The notes under the pieces were generated by a model. That model saw only the letters and a list, made by a program, of their open reading frames with translations, was not told the origin of the DNA and ran no database searches. The position numbers were made by a program, and so were the translations under genes. Shown here one piece after another: positions 39,901-54,900 of a stretch of 64,000 bases of DNA. Each line of letters starts with the position of its first letter. Within the stretch, counting starts at the first letter, position 1. The stretch comes from Hyposmocoma kahamanoa (Eukaryota > Arthropoda > Insecta > Lepidoptera > Cosmopterigidae), in contig NW_020653945.1 in assembly GCF_003589595.1 (NCBI RefSeq), forward strand, positions 6,143,709 to 6,207,708, written 5' to 3'.

Positions 39901-42900
39901 TATGTATGACTTCAAACAATAAGAGAGTAACTTTTACAATTTAAGGTTTGCGACACTTACAGTTAGGCGACGAAGAGTTAATCCCTGGTATTCCAGCTAA
40001 AGCCTCAGCTTTGAGTATGGAGGTAGCGGCCGGCGCTATGCCTGCCACTTCGGTCAGCTGCGGACAGCACCACACCCATAGCTTGACGATGCATCGTAAC
40101 CTCGCTTCCCAACATTCGACTGAGTCTTGCACTTTCACTAGCGATCCGAGGAGTAAAACTAGTGGACGCACCTAGAAAAATATTCAATGGAAGTAGGTGT
40201 ATAAGGGAGTAAGAGAGAACTGCCATCTTTACTACTAGCTCTTAGTTCTTGACGTCATGGACACAATACCGTAGTGAAGCCAAACTACAGGTAATAGTAA
40301 CCGTTATAAACTTACGGAGTTATTGTGATCTTGAGACGCAGCGTGTCCCATGAGAGACAGCGTAATACGTTGTGTCAGAAGGTTGCATAGTTGCTCCGTA
40401 GCTGGCAGATTGTCTCGAGTTACAAGGCAAATTAAAGCTCGCACTTCTTCTTGGCACTATAAAGATATTCTGAATTGTATCATCACATCGATTATACATA
40501 AAAACCAACCTCAAAAACATAAAAAAATTGTTACGCGTTTTTCAATAAATTTCACTTTATAATACGATACTGCAAATTTGTAATACTGTTAATTAAATGA
40601 ATCTAACCATCCAAACAAGAAAAACGTGTAACAAGTTAGAAAATAAAATGTAAATCAAAGAAACTAACATGTACCTGTGGAGTACCACGATGCAAATTGT
40701 GCTGCACTAATTCCTGCACAAGTCCGAAGCGACAAAGCCGTGTTCGATGTTCTGGCTGAGAGGCCAATGCCCTCAATAGTGTAAGACAATGCTCGGCACA
40801 GGCTAGAGCACACCCGTAGCAACCCCCGCCGGACTCTGCGAACACAAAATAGAACATTTATCCTTCGTGTTAGATTGTTCATTCTTTACAGAGAACATAA
40901 TGAGACGGGCTTTGTCTACGTATTATTTTTTTATGAAGTGACGGAACGAATAACTCGTGTGCCAGGGAACAAGTCACAGGCCTAACCACACATAACAGTT
41001 ACTGTGCCACTTAGAGGTTTAAAACGCACAGACCCGAGGGGAACTACCTGCGACCAATCACCATAAGCATAAAGTTACAAATCCAATGTGCTTATTCACC
41101 AGCACCATTCAACACTGGAACGCAATAATTGCAACAGTAATAGGTATGGTGGCAATAGTTCACTGGATGAACTCTTTTACAAGTAACTCTACTGCACAAT
41201 TTATTATAAATTACTACTTTTCAAACATAGTCACTCTATAGAGAAAATATTCAATACAAAAAGTGCATCTGAGTATTAGAGGGATACTAAAAACAATCCT
41301 ATAAAAACATGTAGATAAATTAAGAAACCACCGACAGGTCATAGAAACGTGGGCATGCAACCAGCCGGATGGATAGAAGATCTGGAGAAGAAAACTTGGA
41401 ACGACGGGTTGTGTAAAGTACTGGATAGATTGGAACGTCGTCTCATGGAAGAGACGTACACTAAGCATAGGGTGGTTCCAGGTTGAAAAAGTGAAGTAAC
41501 ATAGAACTTACCTTTTGTAAGATCTCCATCATAATTTTGCACCAAACCAGCGTATACCGGCAAAGCGTCGCCCTTGAGTTGTTCACTCTGAGATCTGTCA
41601 TAGGACACTAGTTCTTTCCTGTAACAAATTTATTTTTTTATTAAATCTGATAGTTTTATTTCAATTACTCATAACTGCGAAAGCTTATCATTTTAACATC
41701 GTATAGTTTTTCGTTGGCCTAACTTTAGACTTTCCAGGTTGAGGGAATTAGCTACTCTCCATTCATCGAAACCTCCGTGTTTAAACCATGCAATCATAAG
41801 GTTACTGCCAGTCAAGTCATAAACGACGTCCTTACCTGCAAGCAAGCACCTTCTGTATGATCTTAGACAAGTCTTCAAAGTGTCCCTTGCTATCTACGCA
41901 GTACTTGTGCGCCAGCGTCTGAATGACGCGGTTGATCTGAGCTCCACTGAATGACGTATTGCTCGCGTTGCTGTTCTCGTCACCGGCGCGGCCCTCCAGA
42001 CGATGTTCGCTTATCTTGTGGAGTAGAGACTGTGGGACAATAGTTTTAGTGAGTACCGTCCTATACAAACAAACAAACAAAGTCACAGACGAACATTGTT
42101 TTTCTTGTTATTCTCAACAACGTTGAGCTTCTCATGAAATATGTATCGGTAATGCATCAACCTAATTACTTGTTTATAAAATATAATAACAATAATAATT
42201 TATTGTACATAAAAATAGAACATGTTACATAGCATACATTATAATTAAACAGGTTTTGTACAACAGTGTCTAAATAGGTGGCGATACATTCCACCCATGA
42301 ACTAGGTGGTAACCTGTGTTTCAGGGGTTAGAGTTACTCATCGAGTATATAACCAGAAATAGAGACGAAATGTCATTTAATTTGTTTGAAAAGTGTTCTG
42401 CCATATCATTACTGTGACAATTGCGCTCCGATTGGCTAGCCCGAGTTCAAAACAATTGACGGGTGTCGTCAATGTGTGTCGTCAACTGTTTCACTTCAAA
42501 TCGACCAGTTAACTTGAGCTTTGCTATAATGGACGAAAATTGCAAAATTACATATTTAATATTTAATTACCCATGAAATGTGATTCCGTTTGTTTTGTAA
42601 TTAGATGTTTTGCTGTTGTTCCTACATCACCTAGAGATATTATCTTTATTATAATAAATACAGAATATTTTTAGAATATACGGAGACGTATACATACGTC
42701 AGTAGTTGGCCTGTCTATATTTCAGTGCAAACGGGAGTTGATATTTATAAGAGCTGTATCGCTAATGTGTTACCAGGAATACATGGCCCTTATTTTGTCT
42801 CTATTTCTGGTTATATACTCGATGGAGTTACTCGACGCACAATGTCAACAAAAATGTGAAACGGACGGTGTAACAGTTCCTACTTAAACAAAATAAAATT

Positions 42901-45900
42901 TAAGTAAAAAACAATAATTAGCCTATTATTATATATATAACCTGTATAACAAATTAAATTACAATAAAAATCAAAGAGCATTTAATACATTTTAAAAATT
43001 AAATTAAAAGAACGAAAAAACCATAAGTTGCAGTAAGAACAAAAATTTTAAAACACGCATTAAACGTGATATAACTGAAAAATTTAAAAGAATCAAAAAA
43101 CAAAAAGAAAGAGATGCTTTGCAGTGATGTTTTATAATCAAAAGAGGGTTGAGAGGGAAGTCTACGTATAATCGTACGTAAGAGTCTGCAACCAATTTTA
43201 TACCTTAATTTTGACGTGTTTTGTAAGTGTGTAAATAGAGACTAGTTTGTTTACGTTATTGTAAAGTCGTAATCTCTGAGCGACAACCTGTCGACGAGCA
43301 AAAGTGCGGCAAGAGACTATCCTACTTACTGGTTGACCTCGGATAATAATGTAATGACATGGGATGTTTTAACTACTAAACCAATAAAATACTCCTATAG
43401 GGCAGCATGTCGGATGACAAAATCATTGATTTGGCGAATAAACGAACCAACATTACCCTTTTTTTTCTTACTAACACTGCGTTTAGTTTTGTAAACTTAT
43501 TGTTTAGGTACACTATCGATAAGGTAGTAACGTCACCGGAAACGGCGGCAATAGAGTGCACTTATGACCGTTAGTTAAAACAAGACCGTGTACGTGATTG
43601 TTCGATAAGACAAACAAACAACTGGAAAGTAGCTTTACGGCATGCATAAACAGCTCTTGTGGTGTACCGCCCTACCACACCGGCACTTTTCGCCAGGTTT
43701 TATATGCGACATACACGGGGCACCTCTACGTTTCCTTGGTTACAGCACGATGTGTAATGATAGCATTACACATCGTACTGTAACGACGTTCATAGGAACG
43801 TCCTCTGCGTAGTTCATGGTCTTTACATCCGTTTACATTACCTCAAAGTAATTTTCTTATGTCGTCGCTCAATGTTTAAATTGAGAATATACCGTGGACC
43901 TTGGATTCAGAAAAGCATACCAAGAGGCTTATTGATGACTCAGAATTAATAGTACACCGCCCGTAAAGTTGCCTGCTTATCGGTATTCTACAGAATATAT
44001 CACGGAGTGTGCGAGGGAATTGCACGATTTAATTCCGCCTTCCCCTTTCTATCATCGGGGGACCAGACGTGGGCTGGAGTTCCACCTCTATGTTGTGGAT
44101 ACACAAAGGTTTTGCACGAGGCGTTTCGCTTCCACATTTATGTGGCGAACGGCTATGGAGTAGAATTGCCAGCTAGAAATGCCAGCAGACTTGTTCCCTG
44201 ATATGTATAACTCGGACCTTCTTAAGGCGAAAATGGATTACCTTTTCAACGCATTATTTAGGTGTGCATGCTCCATCGTCGACTCCATCGTCATGGTGGA
44301 ACACCAAGTGAGATGAAGGTCAAATGCGCATTTATTTTTTAATATAAAAAACAAAATTTAAAACGTAGACTTTTGCGACACATCTCTTTATTACACATGA
44401 AAACTTCTTAGAACTTACCTCCAATACAGGTTTATTAGACACCAGTTGCCTATACACCCTGTCAGCTTTGTCGAGCAGAGCTCCGATAGTTTGTACCATT
44501 TTCTTCCTCTCTTCGTCGTTTTCGATGGTATCTACAGCGCAGCAAGGCCTTGCCGTTAAAGTGTAATCGAACTTCGCGTATTTGCAAAATCCGCAAGCGT
44601 GACAGAGGAAGGGATCTTTTTCGTCATAGTTTATTGCCCTAGAATAAAAAGTACAAATTACTTAGTTGAAAAAATAGTCAACCTGGAAATGAGATGCCGG
44701 ATACATAGTTTATTTATTTATTTATCAGAGAAACACAAACAATTATATACTAAACAAATAACAAACATTGAACAAGCAAGATTAAATAAATATGAAACTA
44801 ATAAATATTACATACCTGCACTTGTGGCATTGGAAAACATTTTCGCCACAATTAGCACAAACACCTGGGTTTGCAGGCACTGATTGAGAGCATCTTGGAC
44901 ACTGAAGCGATTCACCTAGACAAAACATATTTATATACAGGGTGACTTTTTTATCAATAGCCAAATTTTTTTACGCATTAGGTATCATTCAAAGCCCCAT
45001 TTTTGAAAAAAAAAAAAATGGAATCCCGCGCGACACAACCGCGTTCATTTTCAGTCGCTAGCGCACATTCATCTCAAATAGACGTCACGCTCGCACTTCC
45101 TCTCCCTCTACTTCAGTCTCACGTGTTTGTTCAATGTACCTACTCAAACCGCGAGTGCTACGAAATGATAATGAGTTATTTTTAAGTGGTGAAGTCTACG
45201 GGGAGCCCAGAGACTGTACCGAGTAGAAAGTGTTCCACGCCTTCGCAATCTGGGAGTCGAAAACGTACGGACACCCAATTTTCAAACGATTTTAAACGTC
45301 ATGCAACGGCTAGGCTATGCCCAATTTATGACATCTTCGCATGCTCAAAACCAGATAACTTGTCCATCCTTGACTTATACGGCTAGGCCATGCCCTATAT
45401 ATCACACCTTCACATGCTCAAAACCAGGTAACTTGTCCATCCTTAACTTATACTCGGTTTGTAACGGATTATATTCTAAAAGAAAAGCACAAGCCTGTCC
45501 CTGCCCTGTCCTGTTAAGCTCGTCAAAGTATGAAGGGAAAATTTGCAACGTATGTTTCTTATCATTATTATTATTATTTTATTATATCTATTTTGGATTC
45601 TCGCCTCTCCCAAGGCCTAAAAGATTAATTTTGAATTTTTAAATAGGAAAGGCGGCATTATTATTATCATTATTATCACTATTATCATTGTCATCATCAT
45701 TATTATTGTTTATTTGATTAGCTTTTATTTAAAATTACTCTATTATTATGTTCTTTTATTTTTTAAATTTTAATTAGTGTGTAATTGCGGCGCCCTAACA
45801 GGGTCATGTTGATACTACTTTAATTTTAGGTGCATATTGTAACACCTGGAAGCAATAAATACTTTGACTTTGACCTATCAACAACGGTATGCTGTGGCGG

Positions 45901-48900
45901 GCAGTGCAGGATTACTTACTACTGAATTGCGCGAAATCAAAATAAGAAACCGATAAGCCCGCGCAATGTCAGCTGGAGCGCGGGGTCAACACAGGTCAAA
46001 GGCATCATAGGTTATTAGACGAATGGCGGTGAATATGAAAACCTTTTCGAATTGACTGACGGAAGCGCGACACGGATGTAGGCCAGATAGTAATAATGTA
46101 CCATACAACCACACCAATCATCTGGTCTCATGTTTCTCAAATTAGTCCTATCGAGAATCGAATCCGGGACCTCCTCATCTAGCACAGTACTAACCGTTGG
46201 GCCGCCGAGGTCGTCAAATTGTACCTTCGTCTCGCGTGTCTCAAGGGTCGAAAATAAGTTCTAATTGCTGTGGTATAGAAACCAAAATAAGTCGAATTGG
46301 TTATTTTAATGCCTTCATAGGTCGTGAAAAACAAATACGTAATGCAGATGTTATATGTATTTGTTTTGTTAAACAGTCGTGGGTGTTATGTTATGATAAA
46401 GGTTATTAAGTTTTTAATAAGCATAATAGCACGCGCCACTGATCCGTCGCCGCACTGACCTTGAGTACGATAGAATGGCGGGAGGGCGATGGGCGAAGCT
46501 GAGGAGAGAGGGAATGTTACAATTGGATCGGCCGGAGTTTGTTTCCTGCAGTACGTCTAAAAACGTGGGTTTTTTAGATAAGTTTGTGAGGCCATATTTC
46601 AACATTTTAGTACTGGGTGATACTAAATTATGTTATATAAAAAGACGTATGTTATAATTTCATCAACGATCATAATATTAAAATTTGGCTAGTGACAAAA
46701 AAAAATCGCTATAGGATCATAATCAGTCAAGACGAAATAAATCACTTAAATGCCTGTCTACACATCTGGATAAGTCTTACCGGTAGCTTGCTGGTTTTCG
46801 TAGAAGTCTGCGTATTCCATCATCAAGTTGCAAGCCACAATCGGTAGAGGGAAGTCAACGCGAACCTCTGATTGACCAGACTGGAGCTGAACGCGTTTCG
46901 CCTTGTGCCACATTCCTGATAAAATATATAAACAATAATAAATATATAAAATTATTTTTATTGCCTCCTACTATAAACAAAACAATAACTATAAAAACAA
47001 CTACATTTAAGTTACTACCTAAATATTAACAGCATAGGAGGCAAAAGGTGTCTCAGCTGGCTCAGCTATATCAATTAAATGTTGGTTTATCCTGACAATA
47101 GCAAGTATAACAGACCGAACTACAGTTTTATTAGTTTTCTGATCTTATATTGCAGTTAACATCTGTTGTTGTGAGCTAGTTTTCAGACGTTACATTGTAG
47201 TTAATGGCTACGGTACGTTTAGGTACTCTACATCTTACACATAAAGACCACTAAACCTACCTGGTCTATTCTTGAGTTCTTGCACAGCTTGCACGGTGCG
47301 GTTGTTGTAGTAGAAGTTGATGGTGCGCACCATCTTGCTGCGTTTGATATCGCCGATGCGCAAGCTGATGCGGCTGATCATGTGACTGTTCACCAGTTTC
47401 ACTATTTGTGTTGTTGTTGTGAACTTGGAGTCAATCTGCAAGGAAATTGTTTTGTTAAAACAAGTTCGTACAAAACGTGTTTATCAAAAATTATAGGACT
47501 CAGTAAGAATGCTAGATCATTTGATATAATACGAATTTTACATATCCATGTCGTGATATTTGATACTATAACAAGACGGATTTTGTAGGCACGGTTTCCA
47601 CAGCCTCTTGGCCTGCGAGACGCAGCAGTTGTCGCTCTCTATCAATAATTACAGACAATGGTCATGATTAATCGAGAATAGGCGCAAAATAACTAACCTT
47701 TATAGTAGGCAGCTTAATGGTAGCCATTGGTACTTCAGGGTTGTTGCACACGAGGCAAGGCTCAGATTCCAAGTAGTAGCCGTCCAGCTCAACAAAGGCA
47801 CCGAGAGCGGCGTATAGGGCAGCATTTCCGTGGGAGGAAAGCAGTTGGTTCTGATTGCGAAGGAGATCTACGGCACTGCCCACGTTTTTCTACAAAAAAC
47901 ATCTAATAATTAGGTATAAGGACATTAAAGTAAATTAAGTTATTCAATACGTTCATATTTGTCAAATAATTTATAATGAGATGAACATATTATATATAGA
48001 TAGAGAAGATAAAACATGGAACACACAGTACAAGATAATTTGATAAGGAAGATTTTATAAAGTTGTTGAAATAAACCTGTTTACCTCAGTGTCTATGTCA
48101 GGGGTCTTCAACGTAAAGTATCCGAGCAAGTCAACAAACTGTGCAGCTTTACGGCCGTACTGCGGTAGAGTGGGCCAGATACTCCATAGCAGTGAGACCA
48201 AAGACGCCTGATCACTTTGGGATGAGTTGCTGAAAATAAGCCAAAGGGGTAGAGGAATGAATTTGCCGTAATTTATCATGACGTGATTGTGTATTAAATA
48301 TGTACTAGTAGTATTTAAAAGACGCGAAAATTCGCAAGAGATGCGAAAAAGATAATATATACAGAATAACTTACTTATAAATAGCGAGGAGCAAGGCATG
48401 CGCTTGCCAACGAACGGAAGTAGAATTGGTTTCCAAAAGGAAAGCTTTTACGAACAATTTCAGTTCATCTTGTGACACCTGCAAAAGAAACTTAGTTTAG
48501 ATATCTGGAAATAATCATGGAATTTTAAAGCAAAGGTTTATTGATAGATTTTTACCTGTTTCAGAATCTGCTGTACCAGTTGTGGTACTCTTTGCTCTTG
48601 GAATTTGGAACCGTCAGATATGTAGGCATCACTATCGGCGCTACGCTCACGCTCCGGCCAATCCGATGAGCTCTGTTGATTTAATTATTAATATTATTTT
48701 GAAAAACCACGAATAATTTAGTAGCAATAGAGCTTCTTGAGAAAGAGTTTGTTCAGGGTAGTACTGCCATCTCACTTATTTCTGCCGCCAAGCAGTAATG
48801 TCAACATTACTGCGTTCCAGTTTTGAAGGTTAAGTGCTGGTGAAATTACAGGCACATGGGACTTGTCAACTTGTGACGGGCGGGCGCTTTAGAACTCTGA

Positions 48901-51900
48901 GTGGCACTGCAACTGTTATGGACAGGCTAACCATCAGACGCACGACTTGTTCGTACCGTCACTTGATAGTATAAGAAAAGAATAAGAAATACAACTAAGA
49001 AATAATTATAACCGCTGTTACTTTGCTTTCCTGACGGGCGTTGTTTTGCGGGGCGTGCTGGTTGGGTGAGGCGGGGGCGCAGAGCGCGCACTGCAGTAGC
49101 TGCAGCACAGTGGGTGCAACGTGCGGGTGCACGCGGCGGGCCACGCACGCCAGCCACGCCAGTGCTTCACGTCTCTCCGACACGCATGTGTGCTGCCAGT
49201 TGCCCGTGCGCGCACTCACTATCTCTGCGCACGCCTGCGTACGTAAATATCCGTAGTAATAGAAACGCATTGTCACCACAGAAAGCTCTGGCGTCATACA
49301 TTCTAAATGTGATATCAGCAGCTTGATTCTGATTACCTCTCCCGATCGGAAACTACGTCTTTTCCGAATCGAGGCGCATAACTGCGATTCACAACTGGCC
49401 GATCGGAAACTTTTGACATTTCTAATAGGAACAATAGTTGATTTAACTCACAAATTAGAAAGATATAGTCAGGAGTCTGCTGATAGTATACTGATTGATC
49501 GACATAGCAGTTGGTAAGTTTGCTCAATGTTTATTACTAACTTGTTACAGTATTTGTTGTCATAACGGCCTGAAGATAGTCTTATGAAGCAGTAACTAGT
49601 TAGAATTAACCACCCACTTGTACTGAAGGTATATATAGAGGTGACAGAAGAAAGGCTGTAAGGGTGTGTACAAAGAGATCCCATCTTAGGGATTATAGGA
49701 TCTATTTAATTCAGATATAGAGGATCGATATGAGGTCGATGATGTATTAGATCAATGATAATAAGTCCTACGAAGTAGAATGAAGTTTGAAGAACTGACA
49801 CCCGATCAAATGCTGTTGTGATACAAAAGAATGTCGTACAATTAATTTACATTATGATAGGACCTTGGCGTGGTGATGCATGTAGTTAATCTTTACTCAA
49901 TTAAAATGAATAATAACAATACCTTGAGGTGTTCCATGAGCTGAACAAGCTTGTCATACGCGGGATCGGTGGCCAACAGTGCACGTGCTGCGTTCAGGTG
50001 CGTATCGAGAGCGTGTACGTCCCGAAGTTGACGGTACCGCTCGCGGGTTCCGCACAAAAGTAACAGTAGTTTACGGACTTGTTTTCTGTACGAACAACGT
50101 AAGTAGTTATATTTACCTCAACTTAAGAAACTATGTTACCACCAGTCTAAGTAACTCATAGATCTAACGTGTCCTACGTATGTTACAAGGGAAAACTCAC
50201 CTTAGAGGAGTCTGTGGATTCATCATATACTCGCAGAGCAAAGTGCGCCAGCGCGCATCGAAGTGCGCAGGATCGCAGTGTTTGTGAATTTGACAGGGCA
50301 GGCGTAAAGCCATCTCCATTAGTAGTTGTGGGTAGTTGTCGAACACGTCTAAGGCGTGACCTGCATTTAAAATTTTTTTTATTATTCATAGATTTCCACC
50401 GAGTCTCATCTTAACTGCGAGGTAGTAATTTGTATAAAATCGTCAACATCGATTTTGCCGGAGGAACTCTAAAAACAGAACAAACAGAGTACTTACTTTT
50501 AACATACTCTTTGACAAAGAACGGTTGCATATCAGGTAGAGGTAGTGGCGGCTGTGGTTTCAGCAACTGTTGACCAGGTGGAGTACTTCCAGCGTCTTAA
50601 AAAAAGTGGATTCTTTTATTTTCCTTAAGATCGAAGTAATTGACACGACTTTAATTTCGTTTCCATTTTAATTTTATATAATTTAATTTGCTAGGAATTG
50701 AGCAAATATTCTGCTTATCGTTGACAACTGACACGAACGAGATTTACATAGCCGCTTACTAGAAGTCTTCTCCTTCCAATATGGAAGAAGGGCGGATAGG
50801 ATTCTGAAGCAGTGTTGCGGTGCGCCGGCGCGGACGAGTGCGGCCGCGGCGAGGCGCGACACGTGGGCGGCGCACGCAGCGCCCGACACCTCGGCGCGAG
50901 TGGCGGGGCCGCCGCTGGCTGCTGTCTTCCATCGGGCCATGAGGACACCTATGTATTTTTACAAAGTTTAATAAAACTCTGGTTAAATGCCACAAAACAT
51001 TGACAAACGCAGCAATACCTATAGCATTTACATGAATTATTAGGACCAAATAGGCACAAACAGACGTACGGGGAGGGCGAGCATCAAAGAGGATCTTATG
51101 CCCGCCAGCGCACACGACGAGGGACATCCCTTACTAAACCGCGAGCGCCCGCCAATGTAACGAAAAGCCAGTGTACGCTACAATACATACACTCCACGGC
51201 ATCCACCGATATGCCAAGGGTCGCTCGGATTTAATTCCGCTCTACTAGCGACTATACGTAGTCGAAAATTTCCCGACACATTCAGGTAGACTCCGGCGCC
51301 CTTCGGTGGATTCCGGCGTATACTGGTTAATTTTGGATATCACTTACTTAACAATCTCATGATAACCAGCTGAAGTTCACGCCTGTTAGTGCGCTCATGC
51401 ACAGGTGGTGACAAATCGTCTTGTGTATCCATATCTGACACAAGAGTCTCCAGCTTCGCAATAGCTTGTTGAAGTTCCTGCTTATCTTCATGAGGTTGCT
51501 CTGTTAGTGAGTCTGCGGGGGGTTGAATGTCAAGTTCGGAGACCAATAATTCTAGGAGTCGTTCTAGAACCGCGCGGTCGCCTTCGACACTCGAGTCAAG
51601 ATCACCAGCTAGCATGAGGACAACCTGAAAATTAAAATTACGTTATGTACCTAAGGTGACCTGAAACCTCGCGTGTAGGTTCTGCCCGATTAAAACAACA
51701 GTACTGGCCTCTTTCTTATAACCATGGACCAATAACTCAAGAAGAACTCCTAACGGCCACCTAATGGCGGAAATAATAACTGGTGATTGCAGTCGATAAA
51801 TATCCTATCGACTATCGACTGAATGTTGGTCACGCAGAAATAAATAGCTGAATTTGTTTTATTTGAATCATCCTCGACCCATTATTGTGAGCAAAAGTTC

Positions 51901-54900
51901 ATGTGAATTATCAATTCTTTGTAAGTTCATACATACATATTATAATGTGATGTATTGTATTTAGAGCTATGTTTATGAAAAATATGAAGAGGAGACATGT
52001 CGAATGTGAACTGGCAATCGGTACTAAACTCAATTTTGACAACTTTACAGGACAAAGAAAAAAATTTTTTGCGTCATTTGTATAGCATTCGGTATATTAA
52101 ATAAAAATACGTATTTCTTTTAAATATTTTTATTACACATGTATGTATGTACACTACGTATTTTTATTTAATACCAGATGCTATATAAGTTTATTTTTCA
52201 TCCTGTAAAATTGACAAAATTGAGATAGTACCGGTTGTCAATTCACAGTTGATATTTTAAAGTGTTTCATTTTAATTCAATAAGATAATCAAATCCAGCT
52301 ATTCTTGTTAAAATGTATATGCATAAAAAATCATCTCGATACTGTAGGCCAATTGTCAAAATAAGAATAAAGAAGGCTATGACGCAATCGCGTATACGCC
52401 ATACAGTAATCATTATAATTAGTAAACATTTATGAATTTCACAGGGCCTTGATATTTTGTTGTAATGCTGTGTAATTTTATGTAATAAATAATTTCTTGG
52501 CAAAATTTTATCTTCTTTCACAATCTATCGATAAAACTATCGACAACAACTAATAACTATACCGGGTGTAACAGAAAGGTGTGGTCATATTAAAGGACCC
52601 AAATGTACACTTGATTTAGACCCTGTGTGCAAAATATCAAATAAAAATAAGTGACTTTTAATGTTGATATAAGTTTAATTATGTTTGTATAAATAGTGAT
52701 TGTCCGAAACAACCACTGCGTCACAACTCTATTGCTAGTTACGTTACTACGACTTCACAAATTCATTCATGTAACCTGGGCGGCCGCAAGCGGGGCGAAA
52801 GAACAGCTGACTACAATTGAAATGCCATTGTAAAAACATGATTTGAATATGTTGATATGATAATACGTTAATATTAAGTAACAAAATCTTTAAATACCTA
52901 CAAAAATCGAATTATTTCTAACAATATTATTTTATGCCATACCTAGGTACGCGTACGTACTTATTTACATACAATTTAAAGAATATTTATTTACTTATTA
53001 AGCCNNNNNNNNNNTTCACTGTTGTACAATGTACGAAATATTGACTTGTTTACGATAATTTTGAATAATAAGTACAATCACTGCTCGCACTGCTGGCACA
53101 TTTCACACATTTACAGGTAAGGTTCAAAATGCCGACCTCCATGCAATATGCATATTTCCGTGCGTCGGTACAGAGACTGCTCTACTCTTTGAAGCATCTG
53201 CCGAGTGATTTGACTAAATGCCATTTCGATCCGCTGCCTCATTTCTTCTGCGCTTTCACAGGACTCCGCATAAACAATATTTTTTATATGACCCCATAAA
53301 AAAAATCGAGCGGTGTCAAGTCTGGGGACCGCGCTGGCCAGGGTACAGGACCTCCCCGCCCAATCCACTGCGGGAAACGGTCGTTCAGATGGGAACATAC
53401 ATTTCGAGCAAAATGTGCGGGTGCTCCATCGTGCTGGAAAGTCATCCTGTGTTCCATCACGAGTCTCACGTATTGTGTCACTGGCAGGGCCATCAGAACG
53501 TCCTCCAAGTCTTCTGTTAGGAATCTTAAATAATTGGCCCCATTCAGACTTGCCGGCAAAAACACTGGACCGATGACGGCACAACCTATTATACCAGCCC
53601 ACACGTTAATCCGCCACTGGTGTTGAAAATTTGATTCCCTTGATACGCGGGGATTCAAATGAGTCCAAAAATGTTAATTATGCATATTGATAATGCCCGC
53701 ACGCGTAAATGACGTCTCGTCTGTCCACAGTACCGACGAAGCGAAGTCGGAAGAGCTCCCAATCTGGTCGCGGTACCAGCGGCAAAATGCGAAACGTGGA
53801 TCATAGTCCGCTTGTAACAGCTCCTGCGTTCTTTGAAAATGGTATGGGTGCTGGCCATCATCCCGTTACACACGCCACACACTCATATGGTTCACACCAC
53901 CAAAGGCTGCCGCAGCACGACGAGTACTTGTCTTTGGATTGCCGAGAAAATGTTCCAAAACATCTGCCTCGAATTCTGGGTCTCGTAAACTCGGCCGGCC
54001 TTCAGAACTGGAACCACGGAACGATCCACTATTATGAAGTCTCCCATAACCATCTTCCTGAAGCATTCCAGAGTAGGAAATGGTCGACGTCGATTTTCTG
54101 GGACGCCATCAATAAACTTTGCCCAATAAATTTGGCGAGACTGGCGCAAGCTCCCATCGGCTGCGCCTACGCACAACATCATCTCATAGTAATCACTATT
54201 GCTTAAGCGTGACATAGTTTAAATAAACACAAAAACGAGACACAAACAAAACGATGACACCTATTTAGTCGTCACAACGCAAACGGTAATTACAGACTGT
54301 TACAAAAAATAAAAAAATAGTGCCTCTGCCTCAGCGGCGGCACATCAAAGGACGCCGACTGAAACACAAATTTTGGAATATAGGGTAACGTTTTCATAAT
54401 GTACCTACAGGATGAAATTAAAATTGTTACCATCCTTTTAAAATAAGACCCTTCTCATGATACAAATTACATCATTACATACACATTAAACGAATACCTA
54501 TATCCTACGTATCTACGACCTTCAACGTTGCACTGCATACGCCTTTGTTTGTAAACATAACTCTAACCATCACCCATACCACTTCCACACAACGCAAGAA
54601 CTGACTGGGTGATTACGGATATACTGCACTAAGGAGGCAGTCACCCATCGGAAACCCACGACGTCCGAAACGAAAGCCTAACACACTAACCACTACACCA
54701 TGGAGGCAGTCGACTATAGGAATCAAATCCACGACCTCCGAAACGAAAGCCTAACACTCTAACCACTACACCACCGAGGCAGTCGACTATAGGAATCAAA
54801 TCCACGACCTCCGAAAACAAAGCCTAACACTAACCACTACACCATGGAGGTAGTCGACTGTGGGAATCAAATCCACGACCGCCGAAACGAAAGCCTAACA

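Noticed and set aside
48927..49326. Overlapping GC-rich open frames
   Set aside because: Shadows of poe exon w15.
50683..51127. Arg/Pro-rich open frames over the w11 exon
   Set aside because: Out-of-frame readings of a GC-rich exon. The 122-codon version lacks family similarity and correct phase.
53218..54206. + strand open frames of 75-165 codons
   Set aside because: Antisense shadows of the mariner transposase, whose recognisable motifs are all on the - strand.
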